A stretch of DNA of 36,289 nt from Gammaproteobacteria bacterium (lineage in GTDB: Bacteria; Pseudomonadota; Gammaproteobacteria; Pseudomonadales; CAMLJR01): NCBI GenBank assembly GCA_029265075.1, contig JAJUJZ010000018.1:1-36289 (forward strand), in the 5' to 3' direction. Numbering within the stretch: position 1 is the stretch's first letter; every line of letters begins with the position of its first letter. The translations under genes and the position numbers were made by a program. The notes under the pieces were generated by a model. The model did no database searches. It saw only the letters and a program-made list of their open reading frames with translations, and was not told the DNA's origin. Positions 28,003 through 35,305 of this stretch are shown piece after piece.

Positions 28003-28557
28003 ATGAAACGTTTATGGCATAAACCGCAAAATCTGGGCGTTGTGCTTTTTGTCTCTTCTGTTGTGCTCTCTGCCGCTGCCATCGCTGCAGAGGACGGCGT
28101 GTTGCTGGCGAAGGTGGATGCCAGTGGCCAGCAGGTCTGCAAGATCGATTATCGCAATCCTGCGGACTCGACCAGGACCGGTGTTTATACGGGACAGTGC
28201 GAGGCTGGCCGGCCGGAAGGCGCAGGCAAGGTTGTTTACCACAATGGCGACCGCTTCGAAGGAGAGTTCAGAGACGGACTGCCGCACGGCAAGGGAAGCT
28301 GGTTCGGTGCCGCTGGCGACAGTTATCGTGGTGAGTGGGTGGCGGGCATGCGCTCCGGCGAAGGTACCTACCGCTGGGCATCGGGCAGCGAGTACTCCGG
28401 CCATTGGCATGAGGATCGTCGCCACGGCCAGGGCACGCTGATCTGGTCGAACGGTAACCGGTTCGAAGGGGAGTTCGTCGAGAACCGGCACTGGCTCGGT
28501 ACCTACTACACCAGGAATGGCGGCATGCATCGCTGTCGCGCCGGTAAATGCCGCTGA
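28003..28557 (+). CDS. Exported MORN-repeat protein
   Basis: From ATG 28003 the product has 184 residues, starting with a signal peptide (MKRLWHKPQNLGVVLFVSSV, cleavage probably after AAIAA near residue 30). Four to five MORN repeats follow (YTGQCEAGRPEGAGKVVYHN, GDRFEGEFRDGLPHGKGSW, DSYRGEWVAGMRSGEGTYRW, SEYSGHWHEDRRHGQGTLIW, NRFEGEFVENRHWLG). The tail has two cysteines (MHRCRAGKCR). MORN repeats form an elongated beta structure often used for protein or lipid contacts. The cellular role is not clear. A GTG at 27979 is an alternative start but lies before the basic signal-peptide region. A terminator follows at 28597-28630. Confidence 0.85.
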   Translation: MKRLWHKPQNLGVVLFVSSVVLSAAAIAAEDGVLLAKVDASGQQVCKIDYRNPADSTRTGVYTGQCEAGRPEGAGKVVYHNGDRFEGEFRDGLPHGKGSWFGAAGDSYRGEWVAGMRSGEGTYRWASGSEYSGHWHEDRRHGQGTLIWSNGNRFEGEFVENRHWLGTYYTRNGGMHRCRAGKCR

Positions 28558-28596
28558 AGAACGGTTGACACCACGCGAGAAGTAAGCTGCTCGCAA

Positions 28597-28630
28597 CGGG
28601 CATGGTCATCCGACCGTGCCCGCTGTTTTT
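28597..28630 (+). terminator. Intrinsic terminator downstream of the MORN gene
   Basis: CGGGCATGGTC (28597-28607) and GACCGTGCCCG (28612-28622) form an 11-bp stem with one T-G wobble and an ATCC loop. A T-run follows at 28626-28630. It separates the MORN gene from the nitrogen operon. Confidence 0.8.
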
Positions 28631-28698
28631 CCTCTTGTCTGTTCAAGCCCTCTGTTCGTTCGGTCTGACGCCCGGCACGCGTGGCCGTTACTGTCTGG

Positions 28699-28746
28699 TG
28701 CGCCATGGCAGTGCATCGGCGCACCCTGATGCACCAGATTGTTGCT
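28699..28746 (+). promoter_or_regulatory. Tandem NtrC-like binding sites upstream of nasT
   Basis: Two 17-base sequences fit the NtrC dyad TGCACYA-N3-TGGTGCA. Site 1, TGCGCCATGGCAGTGCA (28699-28715), matches 11 of 14 defined positions. Site 2, TGCACCAGATTGTTGCT (28730-28746), matches 12 of 14. Their centres are 31 bp apart, about three helical turns, close to the spacing of the E. coli glnA enhancer sites as I recall it. They would lie near -105 and -74 from the predicted sigma54 start. Confidence 0.6.
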
Positions 28747-28786
28747 CAGCCGCTGCCTGCGCCCGCGCGTTTCGCCGGCTGCAGGC

Positions 28787-28802
28787 TGGCATTCCGTTTG
28801 CT
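28787..28802 (+). promoter_or_regulatory. Sigma54 promoter of nasT-nasS
   Basis: TGGCATTCCGTTTGCT fits the sigma54 consensus TGGCACG-N4-TTGCW. The GG (28788-28789) and GC (28800-28801) dinucleotides are separated by exactly 10 bases. Five of seven -24 positions and all -12 positions agree. Transcription would start near 28812, about 50 bases before nasT. Confidence 0.65.
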
Positions 28803-28863
28803 CTGTTGGATGCATGGCTCTCGCATACAGTGACGCATATATCCATTTCTGGCAGTGGTGTTG

Positions 28864-29454
28864 ATGACGACAGCGCGACTCAGGGTCATGCTGGTAGACG
28901 ACCTGCCGGCGCGCGCGGCGCTGCTCGAACAGGCGCTGCGCGATCAGCAGTTCGAAGTGGTGGCGCGGCTGGCGACCGCGGCCGGTCTTGCTGACGAGGT
29001 CGCTCGCCTTGAGCCGGACGTCATCATCATCGATATCGATTCGCCGGACCGCGACACGCTGGAGCATATGGCGTCGCTGCATCGCGACAACCCGCGACCG
29101 GTGGTGATGTTTGCCGGTGAGCGCGAAACCGCCACCATCGAGCGCGCCGTGCGGGCGGGCGTCAGTGCCTACATTGTCGACGGTCTCAATCCGGGGCGGG
29201 TGCGAACCATTGTCGACGTCGCCATTGCCCGCTTCCGCGAGTACCAGGCGCTGCGCCGGGAGCTCGAGGAGACGCGCACGCAGCTGGCCGATCGCAAGCA
29301 GATCGACCGCGCCAAGGCGCTGCTGATGCGCCATCGCAAGATGAGTGAAGAGGCGGCTTACAAGGCGATGCGAAAGATGGCGATGGATCGCGGCCAGCGC
29401 CTGCCGGAAGTGGCCGCGAACATCATCGACGTATTCGATCTGTCAGAGGAGTGA
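28864..29454 (+). CDS. nasT: NasT: ANTAR-domain RNA-binding antiterminator
   Basis: The 196-residue protein has an N-terminal response-regulator-like receiver (LRVMLVDDLPARAALLEQAL, with the acceptor-type Asp57 in DVIIIDIDSP). The lysine usually found after strand 5 is replaced (GVSAYIVDGL), as in other non-canonical ANTAR regulators. A coiled-coil linker (RRELEETRTQLADRKQIDRA) leads into a three-helix ANTAR domain (about residues 135-190; AKALLMRHRKMSEEAAYKAM). ANTAR domains bind paired RNA hairpins and stop terminator formation. NasT acts with NasS, which sequesters it when nitrate is absent. In-frame GTG/TTG codons at 28855-28861 are alternative starts. The likely RNA target is the leader at 30881-30991. 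Confidence 0.93.
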   Translation: MTTARLRVMLVDDLPARAALLEQALRDQQFEVVARLATAAGLADEVARLEPDVIIIDIDSPDRDTLEHMASLHRDNPRPVVMFAGERETATIERAVRAGVSAYIVDGLNPGRVRTIVDVAIARFREYQALRRELEETRTQLADRKQIDRAKALLMRHRKMSEEAAYKAMRKMAMDRGQRLPEVAANIIDVFDLSEE

Positions 29455-29476
29455 TGGCGGTGACGCCAGAGAGCCT

Positions 29477-30676
29477 ATGAGCATCGAGAAGCGCAAACTC
29501 AAACTCGGCTACATCCCGTTGACCGATTGCCTGCCGCTGGTAGCGGCGGCCGAGCTGGGGCTGTTCGCCGACGAGGGGCTGGAGGTGGAGCTGTCGCGCG
29601 AGGCCTCCTGGTCGACGGTCCGCGACAAGCTGATTGTGGGCGAGCTGGATGGCGCGCAGCTGCTGGCGCCGATGGCACTCTCCGCCACGCTCGGCCTGGG
29701 CGGTCTGCGCAAGCCGATGGTCACGGCGTTTTCGCTCGGCCTCAATGGCAATGCCATCACCGTATCGAATGCGCTGTTCGCCGAGCTGGGCCTGCATGCC
29801 GAGGAGGCCAGCCCGCTCGGCGCCGCCGCGGCACTGGGAAAAGTGGTGGCGCAGCGACGCGAGCGCGGGCGCCAGCCGCTGGTGCTGGCCACGGTATTCC
29901 CCTTCTCGAATCACAACTACCTGCTGCGCTACTGGCTGGCGGCCGCCGGTGTCGACGCGGGTCGCGATATCAAGCTGGTGGCGCTGCCACCCTCACAAAT
30001 GGGGGCCAACCTGCGCCTCGGCCACATCGACGGCTTCTGTGTTGGCGAGCCGTGGAACAGTTGCGCCGTCGCCGAGGGGCATGGCCGCTGCCTGGTGACC
30101 GGTTACGAAATCTGGCAGAACGCGCCTGAGAAGGTGTTCGGTGTGGTCGGCGACTGGGCGATGCAACATCCCGAAACCCATGCCGCACTGCTGCGCGCGC
30201 TCGACCGCGCCTGCGCCTGGATCGACGACGACCCGCTGCAGGCGCTGCCGCTGTTGCATCGTGGCGAGCATGTGGATGTACCCATCGAACAGCTGCAGAT
30301 GCCCTTCAACGGCGAGTTGCACGTGGGCCTCGGCCAGCAGCGCCGGGGCCGCGATCACTTTCATGTCTTCCACCGTTTCGCCGCCAACTTCCCCTGGCGT
30401 TCGCACGCCTGCTGGATGGTCGACCAGATGGCGCGCTCGGGCCAGCTGCCGGATGCGGTGATGGCCTCTAACGTTATTGCTGAGGTTTGGCGCAGCGATA
30501 TCTATCGCGCCGTGTTCGGCGACAGCCGATCGCTGCCGCTGCACGACTATAAAAGTGAAGGAGAGCACCATCTCGCCTGGCAATGCGAAGGTAGCCGCGG
30601 CGCTGTTACGCTCGGTCCCGACCGTCTGGTTGACGCCGCCGTCTATTCACCGCAATCGTCTCCGGCTCTTGCCTGA
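29477..30676 (+). CDS. nasS: NasS: cytoplasmic NrtA-like nitrate sensor
   Basis: The 399-residue protein resembles the nitrate/bicarbonate-binding proteins NrtA and CmpA: KLGYIPLTDCLPLVAAAELG, FFADEGL-type GLFADEGLEVELSREASWST, VLATVFPFSNHNYLLRYWLA and GFCVGEPWNSCAVAEG. It has no signal peptide, so it should be cytoplasmic and act as a sensor rather than a transport component. In the known nasST systems it holds NasT inactive until nitrate or nitrite binds. The frame is open upstream inside nasT; ATG 29477, 22 bases after the nasT stop, is the sensible start. It is cotranscribed with nasT. Confidence 0.92.
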   Translation: MSIEKRKLKLGYIPLTDCLPLVAAAELGLFADEGLEVELSREASWSTVRDKLIVGELDGAQLLAPMALSATLGLGGLRKPMVTAFSLGLNGNAITVSNALFAELGLHAEEASPLGAAAALGKVVAQRRERGRQPLVLATVFPFSNHNYLLRYWLAAAGVDAGRDIKLVALPPSQMGANLRLGHIDGFCVGEPWNSCAVAEGHGRCLVTGYEIWQNAPEKVFGVVGDWAMQHPETHAALLRALDRACAWIDDDPLQALPLLHRGEHVDVPIEQLQMPFNGELHVGLGQQRRGRDHFHVFHRFAANFPWRSHACWMVDQMARSGQLPDAVMASNVIAEVWRSDIYRAVFGDSRSLPLHDYKSEGEHHLAWQCEGSRGAVTLGPDRLVDAAVYSPQSSPALA

Positions 30677-30813
30677 CGCTCGTCTGACTCCGACCTGACT
30701 GCATCGCGATAGTGCGTGCAGCGTGCCCGCTGCACCATCGCTGCGCCCGCCGCGCCCTCACCAAAAGCCATCCATAAATTCCAACCCTTTGAAATTCGAG
30801 GGTTTGCCCGGAC

Positions 30814-30829
30814 TGGCATCAAACTTGTA
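30814..30829 (+). promoter_or_regulatory. Second sigma54-like element, upstream of the nas structural genes
   Basis: TGGCATCAAACTTGTA keeps the GG of the -24 element and 10-base spacing but has GT instead of GC at -12, so it is weaker than the site upstream of nasT. The same DNA can also be read as a sigma70 promoter, TTGCCC (30804-30809) and TGTAAT (30826-30831) with a 16-base spacer. Either would start the leader RNA around 30838-30841, before the ANTAR hairpins. Confidence 0.4.
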
Positions 30830-30880
30830 ATCCCATTGTTAACAGAGACGGGAACACTCCTGTCATCGCGGTTTCGTGTT

Positions 30881-30948
30881 CCGGCCAGCGGCGGTCGGGC
30901 AGATGTGCGGCTCCGCGAATCCAGCACGGGCAAAGGCGCTCAAGGCTG
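30881..30948 (+). promoter_or_regulatory. ANTAR-type RNA hairpin pair, proposed NasT target
   Basis: Hairpin 1 pairs CCGGCC (30881-30886) with GGTCGG (30893-30898), six pairs including one wobble, around the hexaloop AGCGGC. Hairpin 2 pairs GGGC (30928-30931) with GCTC (30938-30941) around the hexaloop AAAGGC, and can extend through CAGC/GCTG (30922-30925 with 30945-30948). Both loops have A at position 1 and G at position 4, the reported ANTAR target signature. Hairpin 2 uses the 5' arm of the downstream terminator, so the two structures are mutually exclusive. Fold drawn by hand. Confidence 0.65.
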
Positions 30949-30991
30949 ATCGGCTTGATTGAAGTCGGTCAGCGTTGGGCGCCTTTTTTTT
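30932..30991 (+). terminator. Long intrinsic terminator in the nas leader (attenuator)
   Basis: The 5' arm (30932-30956) pairs with the 3' arm (30962-30986) across about 24 base pairs with one G-G mismatch (30944/30974) and a GATTG loop. Its base is AAAGGCGC pairing with GCGCCTTT, and T8 follows (30984-30991). It lies 55 bases before the start of the next coding gene, so it should stop transcription there unless antiterminated. Confidence 0.88.
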
Positions 30992-31045
30992 CGCCGGTCT
31001 TTTTCCTCCGCAGGAGAGACCGGCAACCATCGCGGAGCAGGGCAG

Positions 31046-32314
31046 ATGAACGATACGCGCGACAGCAGTGCCAGCGTTCCCGCCGGAGACGGCGTGGAGG
31101 CTCGCAGCGATCTGGTCATTATCGGCAGTGGCATGGCCGCGGTGCGTCTGGTGGAGACACTGCGCCGGCGCGGCGATCGCCGCTCCATCACGCTGCTGGG
31201 TGCGGAGCGTTCGCTGCCCTACAACCGCGTGCTGCTGTCGCCGCTGCTGGCGGGTGAGACCGAGTGGCAGCAGCTGATCAGCCACGATGCCGACTGGTAT
31301 GCACAGCAGCGCATTGCTCTGCGTCTGGGTTGCGCTGTTACTAACGTCGATGTCGAGGCGCGAGCGGTCACCTGTGCCGATGGCTCGCGTATCGCCTATG
31401 GCGAGCTGGTGTTCGCGACGGGCGCACAACAGCCCTTCACGCCCCCCATGCCCGGCATTGACTTGCCGGGTGTGACGGCGTTTCGCAATGTCGACGATGT
31501 GCGTCTCCTGCAGCGGGCCACTGGCCGCGCAGTGGTGCTTGGCGGCGGCTTGCTCGGCCTCGAGGCAGCGGTGGGGCTGGCGGCGCGCGGTCTGTCGGTC
31601 ACGGTGGTACACCGCGGCCCCTGCCTGATGAATCGTCAGCTCGATGAAACCGCCGCCGCCTATCTCGCGTCGGCCATCGCGCAACGCGGCGTCGAAGTCG
31701 TCACTGGCTGCAAGCCGGTGGCTATCATCGGCAGCGAGCGCGCCGCTGGCGTGCGTCTCGACGATGGCCGGCTGCTGCCCGCCGACCTGGTGGTGCTCGC
31801 GGTCGGTATCAAGCCATCGACTGCACTTGCGCGCGCAGCGGGTATCGATGTCGCGCACGGCATCGTTGTCAATGGTGGTCTCGCAGCGTCGGTGCCCGCC
31901 GTCTACGCGCTGGGCGAATGCGCCGAAGTGAATGGCGAAACGGTGGGACTGGTCGCCCCGATCTGGCAGCAGGTCGAGGTGCTGGCTGCCCGGCTCTGTG
32001 GTGAAGCCTGCGATTACCGGCCCGCGCCGTACGTAACCATGCTCAAGGTGAGCGGCATCGATGTGCATGTCTGCGGCGACATCGCCGGACGCCCGGGCGA
32101 CCGCACGCTCGTTTACGAAGACCGCGCCTGGGGCATCTACAAGAAGCTGGTGCTCCGCGAGCAGCGCGTCGTCGGTGCGCTGCTCTACGGCGACGTCACC
32201 GACAGCCAACGCTTTTTCTCCCTGATTCAGGACGGCTCTGCCGTCGATCGCGACTTCTGCCGCTTGCTGCTGGCCGGTGAACTGCCCGTCAGCAAAGCAG
32301 CCGCTTCCGCTTGA
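31046..32314 (+). CDS. FAD-dependent NAD(P)H oxidoreductase of the nitrate assimilation operon (NasC-like)
   Basis: From ATG 31046 (GGAG at 31034-31037) the product has 422 residues. It contains the two nucleotide-binding segments of a glutathione-reductase-type flavoprotein: VIIGSGMAAVRLVETLRRRG near the N-terminus (FAD) and VVLGGGLLGLEAAVGLAARG in the middle (NADH). It also has the C-terminal AVYALGECAEVNGETVGLVAP and VYEDRAWGIYKKLVL blocks. It resembles the flavin half of NirB but lacks the BFD iron-sulfur and siroheme domains. In assimilatory nitrate reductases such a subunit passes electrons from NADH to NasA (called NasC in Klebsiella); I give that role as inference. It lies 10 bases before nirB. 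A frame start inside the terminator (30959) is excluded. Confidence 0.8.
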   Translation: MNDTRDSSASVPAGDGVEARSDLVIIGSGMAAVRLVETLRRRGDRRSITLLGAERSLPYNRVLLSPLLAGETEWQQLISHDADWYAQQRIALRLGCAVTNVDVEARAVTCADGSRIAYGELVFATGAQQPFTPPMPGIDLPGVTAFRNVDDVRLLQRATGRAVVLGGGLLGLEAAVGLAARGLSVTVVHRGPCLMNRQLDETAAAYLASAIAQRGVEVVTGCKPVAIIGSERAAGVRLDDGRLLPADLVVLAVGIKPSTALARAAGIDVAHGIVVNGGLAASVPAVYALGECAEVNGETVGLVAPIWQQVEVLAARLCGEACDYRPAPYVTMLKVSGIDVHVCGDIAGRPGDRTLVYEDRAWGIYKKLVLREQRVVGALLYGDVTDSQRFFSLIQDGSAVDRDFCRLLLAGELPVSKAAASA

Positions 32315-32324
32315 GGATTCCGTT

Positions 32325-34883
32325 ATGACAGCCCTTGAAAACAGTCTCGCAGCCTCCGGCACTGCTGGCCGTCCCCGCCTGGTGGTGGTCGGCAACGGCA
32401 TGGTGGGCCACCACTTTGTCGAGCAGATGCTGGGAGCGGCAGTGCCCTTCGCCATTACCGTGATCGGGGCCGAACCGCGCCCCGCCTACGATCGCGTACA
32501 TCTCTCCGAAGTGTTCGCCGGTCGCGCGCCGGCTGAACTGGCGCTGACCACCCGTGAGTTCTATCAGGAAGCCGGCGTCGAGGCGCACTTCGGCGATCCG
32601 GTGGTGAGCATCGATCGCGAGGCGCGCACCGTAACCACGCAGGGCGGTCGCCGGTTCGGCTACGACAAGCTGGTGCTCGCCACGGGCTCCTTCCCCTTCG
32701 TGCCGCCGGTGCCCGGCGCCGACAGCAATGGCTGCTTCACCTATCGCACCATCGACGACCTCGGCGAGATTCGCGCGGCGGCCGCCAAGGCGCGCCGCGG
32801 CGTCGTGGTGGGCGGGGGCCTGCTCGGACTTGAAGCGGCCAACGCGCTGCGCAATCTCGGCCTCGAAACCCACGTCGTGGAATTTGCGCCGCAGCTGATG
32901 GGCGTGCAGGTGGATCCCGAGGGCGGCGCCATCCTGCGCAGCCAGATCGAAGCGCTGGGCATCAGCATCCACACCGGCAAGAACACGCAGCGCATCGTCG
33001 CCGGCGAAGAGCTGCCGCTGGCGATGCATTTCGCCGATGGCGAGGTGCTGGAGACCGACCTGATTGTCTTTTCCGCCGGCGTGCGTCCGGACGACAAGCT
33101 GGCGCGCGATGCGGATATCAAGATCGGCGAGCGTGGCGGCATCGTGATCGACTATCGCTGCCGCACCTCCGACTCCGACATCTACGCAGTCGGGGAGTGC
33201 GCGCTGTGGGGCGGCAAGATCTTCGGCCTGGTCGCCCCCGGCTATCAGATGGCCAAAGTGGCGGCGAGTGCACTGACCGGTGGCGATCTGTCTTTCCACG
33301 GCGCCGACATGAGCACCAAGCTGAAACTGCTTGGCGTGGATGTCGGCTCCATCGGCGACAGCCATGCGCGCAGCGAAGGCGCGCTCTGTTACCGCGTGGT
33401 TGACGAGCGCGCCGGCATCTACAAGAAGCTGGTGGTGTCGGCCGATGGCGAACGGCTGCTCGGCGCGGTGCTGGTAGGCGACAACGCACTCTACGACACG
33501 CTGCTCCAGTACTGCCTCAACGGTATCAAGCTGCCGGCCCAGCCGCTGTCGCTGATCGCGCCAAGTGGCGGCGAGGTAGTAGCCCTCGGTCCCGATTCGC
33601 TGCCGGAGACGGCGACGATCTGCTCCTGCCACAACGTCAGCAAGGGCGACATCTGCTGCCAGATTGACAGCGGCGTTACCGCGCTGAGCGATATCAAGAG
33701 CGCGACCAAGGCATCCACCGGTTGCGGCGGCTGCGCGGCGCTGCTCAAGACGGTGGTCGACAGCGAGCTGGCCAAGCGCGGCGTCGCGGTCAACAACCAC
33801 CTCTGCGAACACTTTGCCTATTCGCGGCAGGAGCTGTTCCACCTGATCAAGGTCGGCGGCATCCACACCTTCGAAGAGCTGGTCGCACGGCATGGCCAGG
33901 GGCTGGGCTGCGACATCTGCAAGCCCACCGCCGCGTCGATCTTCGCTTCGCTCGACAACGAGCATGTGCTCGACAAGCCGCATGTCGGCCTGCAGGACAC
34001 CAACGACACCTTCCTCGCCAACATGCAGAAAGACGGCACCTACTCGGTGGTGCCGCGCATCGCCGGTGGGGAAATCACCGCCGACAAACTGATCGTGCTG
34101 GGTCAGGTGGCGAAGAAATACAACCTCTATACCAAGATCACCGGCGGTCAGCGCATCGATCTGTTCGGCGCGCGCCTCAACGAGCTGCCGCTGATTTGGG
34201 AGGAGCTGATCGCCGCCGGCTTCGAAACCGGGCACGCCTACGGCAAATCGGTGCGTACCGTGAAATCGTGCGTCGGCTCCACCTGGTGCCGCTACGGGCA
34301 GCAGGATTCGGTAAGCATGGCGCTGCGCATCGAGCATCGCTACAAGGGGCTGCGCTCGCCGCACAAACTGAAATTCGCGGTCAGCGGCTGCACCCGCGAG
34401 TGCGCCGAGGCGCAGAGCAAGGACATTGGCGTCATCGCTACCGACAAGGGCTGGAACCTCTATGTCTGCGGCAATGGCGGCATGCGTCCGCGCCACGCCG
34501 ATCTGTTTGCCACCGACCTCGATGACGACACGCTGATTCGTTATATCGACCGCCTGCTGATGTTCTACATCCGTACCGCCGACCGGCTGCAGCGCACCTC
34601 GGTCTGGCTGGAAAACCTCGAAGGTGGGCTCGACTACCTCCGCAGCGTGGTGATTGACGACAGTCTCGGGCTGGGCGCCGAACTGGAGGCGCAGATGGAG
34701 CACGTCGTATCGACCTACGTCTGCGAATGGAAAGTGGCGGTTGAGGATCCCGAGAAACGCAAACGTTTCCGTCAGTTCGTCAACAGCGATGCCGAAGATC
34801 AGCAGGTCGTGTTTGTAACGGATCGCGAACAGATCCGCCCGGCCACACCTGCGGAGAAACGCGAACTGGCCACGGTCGCCTGA
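32325..34883 (+). CDS. nirB: Assimilatory nitrite reductase [NAD(P)H], large subunit
   Basis: NirB reduces nitrite to ammonia with six electrons from NAD(P)H. From ATG 32325 (GAGGA at 32313-32317) it has 852 residues. The order is an FAD/NAD(P)-binding flavoprotein module (RLVVVGNGMVGHHFVEQML; GVVVGGGLLGLEAANALRNL), a BFD-type [2Fe-2S] domain (ICSCHN ... STGCGGC), a ferredoxin-like helper, and the siroheme/[4Fe-4S] domain. The four ligand cysteines of the last domain are intact: Cys649 and Cys655 (SCVGSTWCRYG), Cys689 and Cys693 (GCTREC). All key centres are present. nirD follows after 40 bases. The upstream open frame (32277) overlaps the previous gene and is not used. Confidence 0.97.
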   Translation: MTALENSLAASGTAGRPRLVVVGNGMVGHHFVEQMLGAAVPFAITVIGAEPRPAYDRVHLSEVFAGRAPAELALTTREFYQEAGVEAHFGDPVVSIDREARTVTTQGGRRFGYDKLVLATGSFPFVPPVPGADSNGCFTYRTIDDLGEIRAAAAKARRGVVVGGGLLGLEAANALRNLGLETHVVEFAPQLMGVQVDPEGGAILRSQIEALGISIHTGKNTQRIVAGEELPLAMHFADGEVLETDLIVFSAGVRPDDKLARDADIKIGERGGIVIDYRCRTSDSDIYAVGECALWGGKIFGLVAPGYQMAKVAASALTGGDLSFHGADMSTKLKLLGVDVGSIGDSHARSEGALCYRVVDERAGIYKKLVVSADGERLLGAVLVGDNALYDTLLQYCLNGIKLPAQPLSLIAPSGGEVVALGPDSLPETATICSCHNVSKGDICCQIDSGVTALSDIKSATKASTGCGGCAALLKTVVDSELAKRGVAVNNHLCEHFAYSRQELFHLIKVGGIHTFEELVARHGQGLGCDICKPTAASIFASLDNEHVLDKPHVGLQDTNDTFLANMQKDGTYSVVPRIAGGEITADKLIVLGQVAKKYNLYTKITGGQRIDLFGARLNELPLIWEELIAAGFETGHAYGKSVRTVKSCVGSTWCRYGQQDSVSMALRIEHRYKGLRSPHKLKFAVSGCTRECAEAQSKDIGVIATDKGWNLYVCGNGGMRPRHADLFATDLDDDTLIRYIDRLLMFYIRTADRLQRTSVWLENLEGGLDYLRSVVIDDSLGLGAELEAQMEHVVSTYVCEWKVAVEDPEKRKRFRQFVNSDAEDQQVVFVTDREQIRPATPAEKRELATVA

Positions 34884-34923
34884 CGGCGCCTGGCCCAACC
34901 CGAATTCACAGGAGAGAAGAACC

Positions 34924-35283
34924 ATGAGCTGTGATTTTATCGCCTGCCATGTCACCGATCTGGTGGAGTACAGCGGCGTATGCGCGCTGGTCAACGGTCA
35001 GCAGGTTGCGCTGTTTTACCTTCCCATGCGCAATCCGAAGATCTATGCCATCGACAACTTCGATCCGATTGGCGCCGCCAATGTGCTCTCGCGCGGCATC
35101 ATCGGCGAGCTGCGCGGCGAGCTGGTCGTCGCCTCGCCCCTCTATAAACAGCACTTCTCGCTGACCACCGGGCGCTGCCTGGAGGACGAAACGGTTGCAG
35201 TGCGCGTCTGGCCAGCCGAGATCAGCAACGGCCTGGTTCGCGTCGGCCATCCGCAGCAGTCGTTGATCGAGTCGGCCGCCTGA
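34924..35283 (+). CDS. nirD: Nitrite reductase small subunit
   Basis: The 119-residue protein has the Rieske-like fold of NirD (GQQVALFYLP, KIYAIDNFDPIGAANVLSRG and the ASPLYKQHFSLTTGRCLEDE block). As in other NirD proteins, the Rieske Cys-His ligand pairs are absent, so it should not hold an iron-sulfur cluster. It pairs with NirB. A good AGGAGAG site precedes the ATG. nasA starts 22 bases downstream. Confidence 0.95.
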   Translation: MSCDFIACHVTDLVEYSGVCALVNGQQVALFYLPMRNPKIYAIDNFDPIGAANVLSRGIIGELRGELVVASPLYKQHFSLTTGRCLEDETVAVRVWPAEISNGLVRVGHPQQSLIESAA

Positions 35284-35305
35284 GCGCGAGGAGAGACGCA
35301 GCATC

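Larger units (their letters stand above)
28558..28863. other. 306-bp gap before nasT: terminator and sigma54/NtrC-type promoter region
   Basis: There is no coding signal in this stretch. It holds the terminator of the MORN gene (28597-28630), two NtrC-like dyads (28699-28746) and a sigma54 promoter (28787-28802). The short open frames here overlap these sites and look like shadows. Confidence 0.75.
30677..31045. other. 369-bp leader/promoter region between nasS and the nitrate/nitrite reductase genes
   Basis: This is non-coding. In order it contains a dyad TGCAGCG-N4-CGCTGCA (30717-30734), an overlapping NtrC-like half-dyad TGCACCATCGCTGCGCC (30731-30747), a hairpin AACCCT/AGGGTT (30783-30804), a sigma54-like element (30814-30829) and a 7-bp hairpin with an ACAC loop (30847-30864). 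The ANTAR-type hairpins (30881-30948) and a long intrinsic terminator (30932-30991) follow. The middle part is AT-richer than its surroundings, as expected of a promoter. Confidence 0.7.

Noticed and set aside
28602-28994. A 130-codon frame over the nasT promoter region
   Set aside because: It starts within the MORN terminator and runs through the NtrC and sigma54 sites into nasT in another frame; no coding features.
30959-31045. An upstream in-frame start for the NasC-like oxidoreductase
   Set aside because: It begins inside the terminator loop and would translate the T-run region. ATG 31046 has a usable SD and gives a family-typical N-terminus.
32289-34994. A 901-codon open frame on the minus strand across nirB
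   Set aside because: It lies opposite an unmistakable nirB gene with intact cofactor motifs. High GC content keeps the opposite strand free of stops, and its composition (His, Gln, Arg, Ala rich) is typical of such shadows.
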